Source of the DNA: Polyangiaceae bacterium | GTDB taxonomy: Bacteria > Myxococcota_A > Polyangia > Polyangiales > Polyangiaceae | DNA length: 64,000 nt | Direction of reading: 5' to 3' | Assembly (NCBI GenBank): GCA_013361525.1 | Contig: JABFXY010000158.1 | Coordinates: 1 to 64,000, forward strand | Shown here: positions 35,327-44,721 of the stretch, piece after piece | How positions within the stretch are numbered: position 1 is the stretch's first letter | Layout: every line of letters starts with the position of its first letter | Made by a program: the position numbers and the translations under genes | Notes under the pieces: generated by a model | The model's input: only the letters and a program-made list of their open reading frames with translations | Database searches by the model: none | What the model was told of the DNA's origin: nothing

Positions 35327-36673
35327 ATGAGGAATGAATCGCGAAAGGATTGGCTCGTCTTCGCGGTCGCACTGGCTGCGATGGGACAATCGTATTCGGT
35401 GGAATCCGTTCAGACAGTCGTGCACGTCCGCGGCGGCTCCGTAAGGCTCCTCACGCCGTGGGTCACAACGGGCGACGACGTCTGTTTGCAGGTCAACGCC
35501 TATGGGGGCGCGCGAATCGCCATCCAGAGCGTCGCCATCGAGGGTCCCGGGATCCACGAGACGGTCCCTGGCGAGGGCCCGTCGTGGGGCACGTCCATCG
35601 ACGACCATGGTGACGACGCCGACACGAGCGAAGCCCTGTGCTTCGAGCTGCCCTCCCAGGCAGCGAACGGCGCGGCGATCCCCCTCACCGTGGATCTCGC
35701 GGTCGTCCGCGCCGAGCGGCGCGGGTCCACGTTCGTCAACGCGCCCGATTCGGTTCGGGCAACGCTCGCTCTGCCGATCTCGTCGCCGCTCGAGCGTGGG
35801 CTCCGGCGCGTGGTTGCGCTCGGCGGCGCGCTCGCGTGGCTACTCGCGGTGCTGTTCGGCTCGCATGTGTTTTGGATGCCACTACGCACGCGACGCAATC
35901 AACGCGCATCGTCCACCGCAGGGCTGACTTGGCTGCTCGCGGTCGGTTGTGGGTTCCTCTTCACGCATTACACGGCTTCGCTCGCCATCATCGCAGCGTT
36001 CGGATTCGCAGTCGGAACGAACGCGTCGCTGCTTCTGACCACGGGCCTCCTCGCCGGCGTCGTCGTCGTTGGGCGAAAGCTCTCGGGGCCGGAGAGAACC
36101 ACGTTCCTCCAAGCACGGCTCACGCCGGTACGTGCGCACGGCGGCGTCGGATATCGGAGCGCGGCGCCGCGAAGCCAGCACATACCGATGGAGACGATTG
36201 CACGCGCGCTCGTCCAACAATCGTTCCGCGTGGAGCACCGAGGTCACACGTCGAATGGCCTATTGCTTCGGATCAGGCCAGGCTTCTTCACCTTGTCGGG
36301 TGAGTCGGTCGTCGACCTCGTCGTCCACGACGATCCTTCCGGCGAGGACACCGAAGACGCGGACCCGACCGAGACGCTCGAGGCCTCTTACAACGATACG
36401 GCTCTGCTGGTTCGCGCAACCAAGGCGCTCGCCATGCGGGTCGGTGCACTGCGGCTCGATCTGACATTTTGCGATCAGTGGTTCACCTACGAAATCGACG
36501 GGCGAACGAGCACGAAGGACATCGTGCGCGCGTTTCGGCGGGCGCAGCGCGACCGCAATGCGCTCCACGACGAACGTGAGCGGTTGCTCGGCCTCATGAA
36601 CGAACGGGCTGCCGCCCTCGCTTCGAGAACACACCCGAGCCGGCGAGGGAATACAGCGCACCGGCCGCGGTAA
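35327..36673 (+). CDS. Membrane protein of unknown function
   Basis: This is a 448-residue protein. A signal-like N-terminus (WLVFAVALAAMGQSYSVESV) precedes a ~150-residue external beta-rich domain. Three to four membrane helices follow at ~165-255 (ALGGALAWLLAVLFGSHVFW; LTWLLAVGCGFLFTHYTASL; ASLLLTTGLLAGVVVVG). A cytosolic C-terminal domain of ~190 residues has no recognised fold. The last 80 bp overlap, in antisense, the end of the convergent small membrane-protein gene at 36594. It may form an operon with the lipoprotein gene upstream. Confidence 0.75.
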   Translation: MRNESRKDWLVFAVALAAMGQSYSVESVQTVVHVRGGSVRLLTPWVTTGDDVCLQVNAYGGARIAIQSVAIEGPGIHETVPGEGPSWGTSIDDHGDDADTSEALCFELPSQAANGAAIPLTVDLAVVRAERRGSTFVNAPDSVRATLALPISSPLERGLRRVVALGGALAWLLAVLFGSHVFWMPLRTRRNQRASSTAGLTWLLAVGCGFLFTHYTASLAIIAAFGFAVGTNASLLLTTGLLAGVVVVGRKLSGPERTTFLQARLTPVRAHGGVGYRSAAPRSQHIPMETIARALVQQSFRVEHRGHTSNGLLLRIRPGFFTLSGESVVDLVVHDDPSGEDTEDADPTETLEASYNDTALLVRATKALAMRVGALRLDLTFCDQWFTYEIDGRTSTKDIVRAFRRAQRDRNALHDERERLLGLMNERAAALASRTHPSRRGNTAHRPR

Positions 36674-37010
36674 GCAGCACCAGGATCTGCGTGAGGATGT
36701 TGATCGTGCGGTGCGATGGGGTCATGTCGAAGACTGCCTGCGCGATACGCACGGTGAACCACTCGTCGACATTCTTCGCGCCGCCTTCGGGTGTTCGCTC
36801 CCAAAAAAAGCGCGAGATGGTCGTCAGGAAACACTCGCCGAGCACGAAGTGCGAAAGCTGGTTCATTACGATGAAGACGATTGCGTAAATCGCATAAGCA
36901 CGACGAAGGCGCGGCCGGCTCTTCCAAAAGATGAGCGGCAAGCCCACGAGCCAAACGGCCATCGAGAGCGCGTGGAGGAAATCCACCGTGGCGCCGAGGA
37001 CCGGCCACAT
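36594..37010 (-). CDS. Four-helix small membrane protein (DUF2784-like)
   Basis: This is a 138-residue integral membrane protein read from the ATG at 37010 (MWPVLGATVDFLHALSMAVW). Helices are visible at ~5-24, ~34-58 (YAIYAIVFIVMNQLSHFVLG) and ~105-125 (INILTQILVLLTAAGALYSL). The pattern LHALSM...SHFVLGECFLTTI recalls DUF2784 proteins. A longer reading to 37211 lacks membrane or domain support. Its 3' end overlaps the end of the converging gene by 80 bp. Function unknown. Confidence 0.65.
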   Translation of the reverse strand: MWPVLGATVDFLHALSMAVWLVGLPLIFWKSRPRLRRAYAIYAIVFIVMNQLSHFVLGECFLTTISRFFWERTPEGGAKNVDEWFTVRIAQAVFDMTPSHRTINILTQILVLLTAAGALYSLAGSGVFSKRGRQPVRS

Positions 37011-37128
37011 GGAATTCGAGCGCAGCAAGAAGAGGACCAGCCTCCGGTTTGCCTGATCGCGGCCTTCACGACGAAACGAAACACAACTCAACGTTACCCA
37101 GTCCGCGACTCTGCGAGGCTCCAGGCCC

Positions 37129-37476
37129 ATGACGAACAAGGCTCCACGACTCGACTCGAAGAAAGCGCGACGGGCGGCCGCACATCCGGACCGCCCGGGC
37201 GAGCGCTGCAACGCAGAATCTGGGCGCTACGAGCCTGTCGTCGATCGCCGGCGCTGCGAAGGGAAAGGCGACTGTGTCGAGGTCTGCCCTTACGACGTAT
37301 TCGAGATCGGCAAGATTGCAGAGGACGAGTACCGCGCGATGCCGACGCTCGTTCGTTTGAAGATCTGGGCGCACGGGAAGAAGACGGCTTTCACGCCGCG
37401 CGCCGACGCCTGCAAAGCCTGCGGGCTTTGCGTGGTCGCGTGTCCGGAGCGGGCCATCGAGCTCGCGGCGCGGTGA
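37129..37476 (+). CDS. Two-cluster (7Fe/8Fe-type) ferredoxin
   Basis: This is a 115-residue electron carrier. The first cluster motif is CEGKGDCVEVCP, which has Cys-x5-Cys-x3-Cys-Pro and lacks the second Cys of a canonical 4Fe-4S motif, so it may hold a 3Fe-4S cluster or borrow another ligand. The second is complete: CKACGLCVVACP. A basic ~30-residue N-terminal extension precedes them, and a ~30-residue insert separates the motifs. No redox partner gene is adjacent. The protein is cytosolic. Confidence 0.9.
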   Translation: MTNKAPRLDSKKARRAAAHPDRPGERCNAESGRYEPVVDRRRCEGKGDCVEVCPYDVFEIGKIAEDEYRAMPTLVRLKIWAHGKKTAFTPRADACKACGLCVVACPERAIELAAR

Positions 37477-37542
37477 CTGCGCCGACGGCGCACGCCTGGC
37501 GCACGAGCGACAGCATGCAATAGTGCGGGTTTCGCCGATTGC

Positions 37543-38346
37543 ATGCGTCTGGTTCGTCCATCCTTCCTCATCGCTGCCGCAGCGCTCTTCGTGGCCGTCG
37601 TCGTAGGCGCGCGCGTGGCCGCTCGACACTTTCTGTTTCCGGGCGGTGATTGCGCACCGGGGCCGTGCCCTTCCGGGTTCGTCGAACACGAGCTGACCGC
37701 CAGCGACGGCGTGAAGGTGCACGCCCTCGAGCTGCCGGCCCCCGGGGCGGACAAGACGGTCGTGTACTTCCACAACAACCGGGAGACGATCGACGTACGC
37801 GCGGATCTCGCGCGCAACCTACGGAAGCGTGGCTTCGGCGTGCTGCTCGTCGAGTACCGCGGCTATGGCCGCTCCGCAGATGGATCCGCGTGTGAGGAGG
37901 GCCTCTACCTCGATGCGGAGGCTGCGCTCGACATGCTCGAGGCACGGGGCGAAACGAGCGAACGCATCGTGCTCTGGGGCACATCCCTCGGGACGGGTGT
38001 CGCGGCAGAGATGGCGCGCCGAGGCCGGGGCGCTCACCTGGTGTTGATGACGCCTTACACCTCCATTCCCGATCTCGTGACCGAGGCCGTGCCGGTCTTA
38101 CCCGCGAGTCTGCTGGTTCCAGACCACTTCGACACCCTCGCCAAGGCGCGACAAATCCACGTTCCGACGCTCGTCATCCACGGCAATGCCGACGAAATCG
38201 TCCCCTTTTGGATGGGCGCCCGCCTCTCCGACGAGATCCCGAATGCGCATCTCGTCCTGATCGAGGGCGGCAATCACGGCGATCTTTTCGCGCGCGGTGG
38301 CGACGATCTCCTCGCACGCGTCCAGGCGTTCGCGCGCGGGCAGTGA
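37543..38346 (+). CDS. Membrane-anchored alpha/beta hydrolase (BEM46/ABHD13-like)
   Basis: This is a 267-residue serine hydrolase. An N-terminal helix (PSFLIAAAALFVAVVVGARV) anchors or exports it. The core shows VVYFHNNRE (oxyanion region), the nucleophile elbow GTSLGTG, the acid in HGNADEIVPF and the base in GGNHGDLF. Order and spacing fit BEM46/ABHD13-type enzymes acting on esters or amides; the substrate cannot be deduced. The gene is preceded by the ferredoxin gene and followed 52 bp later by a small lipoprotein gene, all on the plus strand. Confidence 0.9.
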   Translation: MRLVRPSFLIAAAALFVAVVVGARVAARHFLFPGGDCAPGPCPSGFVEHELTASDGVKVHALELPAPGADKTVVYFHNNRETIDVRADLARNLRKRGFGVLLVEYRGYGRSADGSACEEGLYLDAEAALDMLEARGETSERIVLWGTSLGTGVAAEMARRGRGAHLVLMTPYTSIPDLVTEAVPVLPASLLVPDHFDTLAKARQIHVPTLVIHGNADEIVPFWMGARLSDEIPNAHLVLIEGGNHGDLFARGGDDLLARVQAFARGQ

Positions 38347-38398
38347 GCTTTGGCGGCTGGCTCGCCGCTTGCGGACTCTCCTCGCAAGGACGGCTCGC

Positions 38399-38797
38399 AT
38401 GGCTCGCTTCGCTCCGTGGTTGTTGGTCACATACGGTGCGGCTCTGTCTTGCGCGGCGGTGCGGCCGACACCCGCCTCCGCACCGGCGCCCGCCGCACCG
38501 GTTTCGACACTCTCGGCCGCGACATCGATCGTCGAGGCCATGTGTGACCGCCGGCAACGCTGCGAAGTCACCGGAACGCCGCAGTACGACGGAATGGATC
38601 CGTGCTCTGCGCGCGAGCGCTCCGACGTCGATGTCGAGCGCGTGTTCGCGGAGCCTTGCCGCGTCGGCGTTTCGTCGGCCGGCCTGGACCAGTGTCTATC
38701 GCACATTCGTTCGCACAGCTGCGAAGAGATCGGGCGAGACATGGATAGCGCGATGGTCGCGAGTGTCTGCGACCGCGATAATCTCTGCTTCGACTGA
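38399..38797 (+). CDS. DUF6184-like small lipoprotein
   Basis: This 132-residue lipoprotein (lipobox ALSC in TYGAALSCAA) has an Ala/Pro linker and a Cys-rich C-terminal domain: AMCDRRQRCEVTG, DPCSARERSDVD, EPCRVGVSSAGLDQCLSHIR, SCEEIG, VCDRDNLC. The eight to ten Cys and this spacing match the myxobacterial DUF6184 lipoprotein family, of unknown function. The cysteines probably form disulfides in the periplasm or on the surface. Confidence 0.75.
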   Translation: MARFAPWLLVTYGAALSCAAVRPTPASAPAPAAPVSTLSAATSIVEAMCDRRQRCEVTGTPQYDGMDPCSARERSDVDVERVFAEPCRVGVSSAGLDQCLSHIRSHSCEEIGRDMDSAMVASVCDRDNLCFD

Positions 38798-38879
38798 TCC
38801 GCTCGACGGACCTGTTGGCCGCACTTCGTTGGTACGACTTTCGCAGCCATTTGTGTCGAGCGCGGAAGGGCAAGCGAAC

Positions 38880-39152
38880 ATGGGTCCGACGAACATCTTC
38901 GCGGCGGTACTGGAGATCGACGAGCGCGAACCACGCTCGGAGCGGTCGGCCGAAGTACCGTCGGAGGCTCCGGGGTGCTCGTTCGATCCCAGCGACGCCG
39001 GCGGCGGCGACGCAGTGAGTGGGCTCGATGCAGGCTCCTTCTATTTGGCAATCAACCGAGGGGGCGAGCTACCGCTGGGTGCGTATGCGCACGAGCCCCT
39101 GACGTCGAAAGCCATACGGGGCCTGGAGCGAGCGCTGCATCGCCGCCGCTGA
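38880..39152 (+). CDS. Small hypothetical protein
   Basis: This is a 90-residue reading frame with an upstream GGAAGG and coding-like third-position GC. It has acidic and Gly/Ala-rich stretches and ends with a basic RGLERALHRRR. No domain is recognised. It lies between the DUF6184-like gene and the convergent thiolase gene, leaving 23 bp between stop codons. It is plausible but unproven; nothing else is supported in 38798-39175. Confidence 0.45.
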   Translation: MGPTNIFAAVLEIDEREPRSERSAEVPSEAPGCSFDPSDAGGGDAVSGLDAGSFYLAINRGGELPLGAYAHEPLTSKAIRGLERALHRRR

Positions 39153-39175
39153 GCGGTCGCGACGCCGTTCGTCGG

Positions 39176-40459
39176 TCAAGAGACCTTCTCCAAAACCGCG
39201 GCGGCCCCGAGCCCGCCTGCGGCGCAAATGCCCAAAACGGCCGTTTGCTTGTCGGTCCGCGCGAGCTCGTTCGCCATTGTGGTCACCATACGCGCGCCGG
39301 TCGCGCCGAATGGGTGGCCGAGCGCGATCGAGCCGCCATGGACATTGAGACGTGCCGGATCGACCGTCCCGACCGCGCGATCCCGCCCGAGCCGCGCACG
39401 GGCAAACCCGTCGCTCGCCATCATTTTCAACACGGCGAGCACCTGCGCGGCGAACGCCTCGTGCAAATCGACGAGGTCGACCGCGTCCAGCGTCAAGCCG
39501 GCTCGCTCGAGCGCCTTCGGCACCGCGAGCGCCGGCCCCATCAACAGTTGATCCGTTGGGTCCACGCCGACGTAGGACCACGAACGAAGCCGCGCGAGAG
39601 GACGCAGGCCGAGGGCGCGCGCACGCTCCTCCTCCATGAGGAGCACCGCCGCGGCGCCGTCGGTGAGAGGGCTCGAATTGCCGGCGGTGAGCGTTCCGTC
39701 TTTGGCGAATACGGGTCGCAGCTTGGAGAGCTTTTCGAGCGAAGTGTCCGCACGGACGAGGCCATCGGCCGAAATGGTGCGCCCGTCGGGCGTCGTCACG
39801 GGCACGATTTCATTGTCGAAGCGCCCGGACGCGATGGCCGCCGCGGCTCGCTGGTGAGAGCGGAGCGCGAGCTCGTCCTGCGCTTGTCGCGAAATCTCGT
39901 TTCGGCGCGCCATTCGCTCGGCAGACTCCCCCATCGTCTCGCCTGTGGAGCGTTCGGCGATCCGCGGCCGTTGAGGCAAGAGCTCGGATATGGGCAATAG
40001 CTGCGCGGCGACGCCGAGCATGTCGCTCGCCGTGGGTTTGCCGAGCGCGAGCGGAGCAAGGGCGTGAACGACCTTTTGGGGCAGCTTGATCTCGGCGTTA
40101 CTGGTCGAATCGCTCCCGCCGGCGACCGCAACGTCGTATTCACCACGCTCGATGCCCGCCGCCGCCAACGTGACGGCTTGCAGCCCTGAAGCGCAGGCAC
40201 GCGTCACGGTCATCGCTTCACATCGAGGATCGAGGCCGAGATCGAGCGCGATCTCCCTTCCGACGTTCGGCGCGGCGGAGGGGAGAATGACACCGCCCCA
40301 AACGATGGCGTCGACGTCGGCGCGACCGACACCTGCAGAGGCGAGCACACCGCGCACGGCCGCCACCCCGAGGCCAATCGTATCGACCTTCACGAGATCG
40401 CCGAAGGCCTTCACGAAGGGGGTCCGAACACCGGATACGACGACTGCTCGACGTGCCAT
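39176..40459 (-). CDS. Acetyl-CoA acyltransferase (thiolase), FadA2/FadI-like
   Basis: This is a 427-residue thiolase that cleaves or condenses 3-oxoacyl-CoA. Active-site elements are intact: nucleophile C89 in TRACASGLQAVTL, HPFGATGARM near the C-terminus, and the second Cys in GICAAGGLGAAAVLE. The start MARRAVVVSGVRTPF at 40459 is typical. It is the last gene of a five-gene fatty-acid operon, 40 bp after the FabG4-like gene. The same set (fadA2, fabG4, htdX, fadE5) is grouped in mycobacteria, which supports a FadA2-like role. Confidence 0.92.
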   Translation of the reverse strand: MARRAVVVSGVRTPFVKAFGDLVKVDTIGLGVAAVRGVLASAGVGRADVDAIVWGGVILPSAAPNVGREIALDLGLDPRCEAMTVTRACASGLQAVTLAAAGIERGEYDVAVAGGSDSTSNAEIKLPQKVVHALAPLALGKPTASDMLGVAAQLLPISELLPQRPRIAERSTGETMGESAERMARRNEISRQAQDELALRSHQRAAAAIASGRFDNEIVPVTTPDGRTISADGLVRADTSLEKLSKLRPVFAKDGTLTAGNSSPLTDGAAAVLLMEEERARALGLRPLARLRSWSYVGVDPTDQLLMGPALAVPKALERAGLTLDAVDLVDLHEAFAAQVLAVLKMMASDGFARARLGRDRAVGTVDPARLNVHGGSIALGHPFGATGARMVTTMANELARTDKQTAVLGICAAGGLGAAAVLEKVS

Positions 40460-40499
40460 GGATACCTCTCGACGAATGGGTTGGAAGCTCGGTTGTCGC

Positions 40500-41918
40500 T
40501 CAGGCTCCGACGAAAGACCCGCCGCAGACACGCACTGTTTGTCCGGTGATGCCTTGTGCATCCCCGCTCGCGAGGAATGCGACGAGGCTCGCGACATCGT
40601 CGGGAATACCACCTTGTCCGAGCGCGGAGAGACGGCGTGCGACCTCACGAACGGCCACCGGAATGGCGGCCGTGAGACGCGTCTCGATGAACCCGGGGGC
40701 GATCGCATTGACGGTGATGCCACGCGCGGCGAGGGCCGGCGCAAGTCCTCGTGCGAGGCCGGAGAACCCCGCTTTCGACGCTGCGTAGGCCGTTTGCCCG
40801 ACGTTGCCGGCGATCCCCGCGATCGACGCCATTCCGATGATGCGGCCCCCCGTGCGAAGCAGAGGTTCGAGCGCGCGCACCAATCGAATGGCGGACGCCA
40901 GGTTCACCTCGAGCACGCGGTCCCAATCCTCCACGCTCATTTTGGCGAGCGTGCGGTCTTTGGTGATCCCTGCATTGAGCACGACGACGTCGACCCCGCC
41001 GAATGAGCGGAGCGCATCGGCCACCATCGCAGGCGCGTCCGCCTCCGTTTGATCGACGTGCAGCGGGGTGCCGCCGATCGACCGCGCGAGCTGGGTGGTC
41101 GCCGACGAATCGGAGGGTCGATCCCGACAGACGACGTGGGCCCCCTCTTGCGCGAGGCGGCGAACCGTGGCCTCCCCGATTCCGCGCGCGGCGCCGGTGA
41201 CCAGCGCAACCCTGCGTTCTAGACGCGGCCCGTGTACGACGCGCTCCTCGGCAAAAGACGCGAGCGACGACACACGGATTGGTTGGCCGGTCACGAACGC
41301 GGCGCGCCCCGAAAGCAAAAATCGAAGGACACCGCCCAAGCGCGCGTCGGCGCCGTCCTCGACCTCGACGATGTTGGCGGTACAGCCCTTTCGCCCGATC
41401 TCTTTCGCGAGGCTCTTCATGAAGGCCGTCACCGCGGCGCGAGCCGCCTGCTCGTCCGCGGAGGCGTCGCGTCGCATGCGGACGAGCACGACCGCATGCC
41501 CCGAGCGGGCGAGGCGTTGCCCATGACCATTGAAGAACGTGAACAGCGCTCGAAGCCCCGGGACATCGCGCACACCTGTCGCGTCCAGCACGAGCGCGTC
41601 GAACGCGCGCGAGCCCAATGCGTCGATCGGGCGCGCCGGACGACCGTAGGCTTCACCCGCGTCACGAAACGCGGGCACGTGTGCCTCGCCGGCGAGGTAC
41701 GGATCTGCCCCGGCAGCGCCGAGCGTCGAGGCGAGCAGCGCCGCCAGCTCCGCGCCGTCGGCGAAACCTATGGCGACCGCGCGATCGGCGAGCGGACGGT
41801 CCCCGAGTGGACCGGAATCCCGTCGCAATGCCTCGGGCAGCGGAATGGGGAGCGGGAGCGAGCGAACGACACGCCGTGCGGCTTTGTTCTTCGACAGCTG
41901 GAGCAAAAAGTCACTCAT
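40500..41918 (-). CDS. fabG4: 3-oxoacyl-ACP/CoA reductase, FabG4-like (high-molecular-weight SDR)
   Basis: This is a 472-residue short-chain dehydrogenase. The N-terminal ~200 residues are a degenerate Rossmann (flavodoxin-like) domain typical of HMW FabG. The C-terminal catalytic SDR has VALVTGAARGIGEAT, NAGITKDRTLAKM, Ser in GMASIAGIAGN, and YAASKAGF (Tyr-x3-Lys). Length and two-domain layout match mycobacterial FabG4 (Rv0242c), which reduces 3-oxoacyl-CoA with NADH. The ATG at 41918 lies 2 nt beyond the upstream stop, so translation is likely coupled with the MaoC gene. Confidence 0.9.
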   Translation of the reverse strand: MSDFLLQLSKNKAARRVVRSLPLPIPLPEALRRDSGPLGDRPLADRAVAIGFADGAELAALLASTLGAAGADPYLAGEAHVPAFRDAGEAYGRPARPIDALGSRAFDALVLDATGVRDVPGLRALFTFFNGHGQRLARSGHAVVLVRMRRDASADEQAARAAVTAFMKSLAKEIGRKGCTANIVEVEDGADARLGGVLRFLLSGRAAFVTGQPIRVSSLASFAEERVVHGPRLERRVALVTGAARGIGEATVRRLAQEGAHVVCRDRPSDSSATTQLARSIGGTPLHVDQTEADAPAMVADALRSFGGVDVVVLNAGITKDRTLAKMSVEDWDRVLEVNLASAIRLVRALEPLLRTGGRIIGMASIAGIAGNVGQTAYAASKAGFSGLARGLAPALAARGITVNAIAPGFIETRLTAAIPVAVREVARRLSALGQGGIPDDVASLVAFLASGDAQGITGQTVRVCGGSFVGA

Positions 41919-41920
41919 GA

Positions 41921-42802
41921 TCACGCCTCGCCAATGGTGGAATCGATAAAAGGCACGCCGCCGGGCCCCTCGGCGAGCAAGAGGCGATCCTCGTACCCAT
42001 AGAGACGGGCGCGCATCGGCAGAACGACGGGCCGAACGAAGCGAGCGTCGACGCTGCGCAGCGAGCGTGCGCGGCCCGACAGCCGCGCGCGAATGAAGGC
42101 CATCAGGCTGAAGGCGAGCGAGCCATAGCCGTGAAGGATGGTGGACCGAAAACCCGCCGCGCGCGCCGCCGGTGCAAACCAGTGAATCGGGTTGACGTCC
42201 CCGGTGAGCACCGCGAAGTCGCGTGCGGAGGTGGCGCTCAAGGGGATCTCCGCGATCTCTTTCGCGCGCATCGGCACCGTTTCCCGCAGCTTCTCGGCAC
42301 CGCCGCCACGCTTCTTCAACGGGATGTACGTGCGCTGCTCGCCTGCCCATGCAATGGGCGCGTCCTTCGTGCTCGTCTCGATCGTCTGGCGCACGAACAC
42401 CCGACGCTCGTCGACGTCGGCAGATTCGATGCGCACGCGAACACCGATCGGCTCACCGGGCATAATCGGCGCATGCCGCTCGATTCGGCAGCCTGCATTG
42501 AGCCCCCGCGAGACCGGCCAGGGAACGCCGACGAGCGCCTTGGATGCTGCCGCGAGCGCCCATTGCGAAAACATCGGCAGCGGGACCTCCGATTGGAACC
42601 AACCGACCTCTCCGCGCAGTGCTCGAATGAAGTCGTGCGTGAGCGCGGTGGAGGGTGCCCTGGTCTCGTATTCGATCCACGGGCCCGGCACCTCGGGTAG
42701 GGGTGAAGCCCCCGACGCCCGGCTCGTCGCGACGGCGCGGACGAGCGCGCCGACGGTATTCCTGTTTTCGAACAGGTGAACGAAGCGCGAGCTCATGGTC
42801 AT
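41921..42802 (-). CDS. MaoC-like (R)-specific enoyl-CoA hydratase, HtdX-like
   Basis: This is a 293-residue hot-dog-fold enzyme that hydrates trans-2-enoyl-CoA or dehydrates 3-hydroxyacyl-CoA. The hydratase-2 motif is at SARDFAVLTGDVNPIHWFAP (Asp and His catalytic). The first hot-dog half is degenerate, as in double-hot-dog proteins. The ATG at 42802 overlaps the stop of the acyl-CoA dehydrogenase gene (ATGA); an in-frame ATG two codons later is also possible. Neighbourhood with FabG4-like reductase, thiolase and FadE5-like dehydrogenase mirrors mycobacterial htdX (Rv0241c). Confidence 0.88.
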   Translation of the reverse strand: MTMSSRFVHLFENRNTVGALVRAVATSRASGASPLPEVPGPWIEYETRAPSTALTHDFIRALRGEVGWFQSEVPLPMFSQWALAAASKALVGVPWPVSRGLNAGCRIERHAPIMPGEPIGVRVRIESADVDERRVFVRQTIETSTKDAPIAWAGEQRTYIPLKKRGGGAEKLRETVPMRAKEIAEIPLSATSARDFAVLTGDVNPIHWFAPAARAAGFRSTILHGYGSLAFSLMAFIRARLSGRARSLRSVDARFVRPVVLPMRARLYGYEDRLLLAEGPGGVPFIDSTIGEA

Positions 42803-44721
42803 TCCGCCGCGAGCGCGGTGGGTGCATTGCCCGCGAGGGCCGAGAGAATGCGAGAGCCCGTCGTCGTGATCTCCGCGTGTAGCCCGCGGACACGAAGCTG
42901 CGCGCGCTCGACGTACGCCTCGAGCAGATCGCGCCGCTCCGGAAAACGCTTGGACTGCTCGAGGAGGATCTCGACGATGGCCTCGTCCACGAGGATCCGC
43001 GTCAACCGCTCGGCGTGCAGCATGGCGAGCGCAAAGTCGCGCTTCGGGTCCCAATCCTTCGCGAGCGCCGTGGACCAGCGGCGCGCCGGCACCTCACCCA
43101 GCCCCTTCACCTTGTGCAGCGCCGTGCGGGTCAGGAGGTATTGCTGTGCGGAGAGCGACGACGATTGAATCTGCGCGACGCCCCGCTCGAGCGGATCCCG
43201 CGAGGAGAGCGCGCGCCATCGTGCCTGCGCGACACGACGAGCGAAGTCGCCCGGTGACTTCAAAATACCCATGAGCGTGTCCTTCATCGCCATGAGCGCC
43301 TGGATCTGACTCGTCCCTTCGTAGATCGGCATCACCATCGAGTCGCGAACGAGCTTCTCCGCGCCGTACTCTTTCGTGTAACCGACCCCTCCGTGGATCT
43401 GCAGCGCTCGACGGGAGATCTCCACCGCCTTCTCCGAGGCGATGTATTTCAATAGCGGAGTGAGCCGCCGTGATCTCGCGGCGTGCGCCGAGAGCTCGCG
43501 GGCGAGCCGCTTCCGCTCGTCTTCCGTGGCGACGTCGGCGAAACGCCCGAGCAGCCGCGCCTTCTGACTGACCTCTTCGTGATAACAGGCAGTGACGGCG
43601 AGGGCCCGAATGGCCTGCACGTCGGTGCGCATCTCGTCGAGGTAGTCGGCGATCATCTCGTGGCGCGCGATGGGCTTGCCCATGCTCTTGCGCTCGGCGG
43701 CGTAGCTCTCCGCGAGACGGACCGCCGCCTCGGCCATGCCGAGGGCCTCGAACCCGACGCCGACGCGCGCGTTGTTCATCAAGAGAAGCATCAGGCGGAA
43801 GCCTTCGCCGCGTTTGCCAATCAAAACCGCAGGCGTTTTGTCGAAGCCGAGCGCGGCTGTGACCGAGCCGTGGTGCCCGAGCTTCTCTTCGATGCGATCC
43901 ACGGTGACGAAGCGTTTGCGCGTGCCGCCGGGCGCATCTTCGTATGCTTTGGCCAGAAACATCGAGAGGCCCGCGAGACCCGCGAAGGGATCGCCGTCCG
44001 CTTTCGCCTCCTCCGTCCGGGCGATGACGAAGTGCCATTTGCCGTGGCCGGAGGTGATGAAGATCTTCTGGCCGGTGAGGTACCAGACGCCGTCGGCCCC
44101 CTCCTCCGCTCGCATGCGGAGGCGCGCCATGTCGCTCCCGGCGTCGGGCTCGGTAATATCCATACAGCCCCACGCTTCCCCCGAGGCGATCTCGGCGATG
44201 GCGTCGTAAAAGCGCGTATTTTCGATCCGGCCGCGGTCGCGGTCCACGACGGTGGAGCCCTCGTGGACGCTGAAGGCGAGCATCGCCATCGCCATGCCGC
44301 CGTGAAAGGAGAAATGAGCCATGGTCGATACATCGGCCCGCGCAAGCATCTCCCCCGCCATGAAATAGAGCATCAGCGGCGCGTTCAATCCGCCGAGCTC
44401 GCGCGGGAGGCACAGCTGGTGCAGGCCCTGCTCGCGCATCCGCTCGAAGATCTTCGCCATCGTCGGGCCGATGGAGGCTTCACCGTCGCGAAAGGTCGCG
44501 CCCTCGCGGTCGATCACCGCGGCGCGCGGCGCGATCTCCTCGGCGGCGAGCTGTCCAATCGAGTCGAGCACGTCGCGGTAGAAGCCAATCGCTTCGTCCT
44601 TCGACTTGAAGCCGCCCTCGGTGCGATAACCGTATTCGGTCAGCTCGACGAGCGTCTCCCAGTCGATGGCTTTTTCGAAGCAGAACTGGAGGTCGTCGTT
44701 GTCTCGGAAGAAGCTCGCCAC
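42799..44721 (-). CDS. Acyl-CoA dehydrogenase, FadE5-like
   Basis: This is a 640-residue flavoenzyme. I take the GTG at 44721 (upstream GGGG ~12 nt away) as start, because longer readings are nonsensical. Motifs include WGCMDITEPDAGSDMARLRM (FAD/substrate), YLTGQKIFITSGHGKWHFVI, LGHHGSVTAALGFD, and ALQIHGGVGYTKEYGAEKLV near the putative catalytic region. An extended C-terminus (~470-640) is typical of the ~600-residue FadE5/AcdA class that takes a broad range of acyl-CoAs. Its start overlaps the 3' end of the TetR gene by 82 bp in another frame, suggesting cotranscription with the repressor. Confidence 0.92.
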   Translation of the reverse strand: MASFFRDNDDLQFCFEKAIDWETLVELTEYGYRTEGGFKSKDEAIGFYRDVLDSIGQLAAEEIAPRAAVIDREGATFRDGEASIGPTMAKIFERMREQGLHQLCLPRELGGLNAPLMLYFMAGEMLARADVSTMAHFSFHGGMAMAMLAFSVHEGSTVVDRDRGRIENTRFYDAIAEIASGEAWGCMDITEPDAGSDMARLRMRAEEGADGVWYLTGQKIFITSGHGKWHFVIARTEEAKADGDPFAGLAGLSMFLAKAYEDAPGGTRKRFVTVDRIEEKLGHHGSVTAALGFDKTPAVLIGKRGEGFRLMLLLMNNARVGVGFEALGMAEAAVRLAESYAAERKSMGKPIARHEMIADYLDEMRTDVQAIRALAVTACYHEEVSQKARLLGRFADVATEDERKRLARELSAHAARSRRLTPLLKYIASEKAVEISRRALQIHGGVGYTKEYGAEKLVRDSMVMPIYEGTSQIQALMAMKDTLMGILKSPGDFARRVAQARWRALSSRDPLERGVAQIQSSSLSAQQYLLTRTALHKVKGLGEVPARRWSTALAKDWDPKRDFALAMLHAERLTRILVDEAIVEILLEQSKRFPERRDLLEAYVERAQLRVRGLHAEITTTGSRILSALAGNAPTALAAE

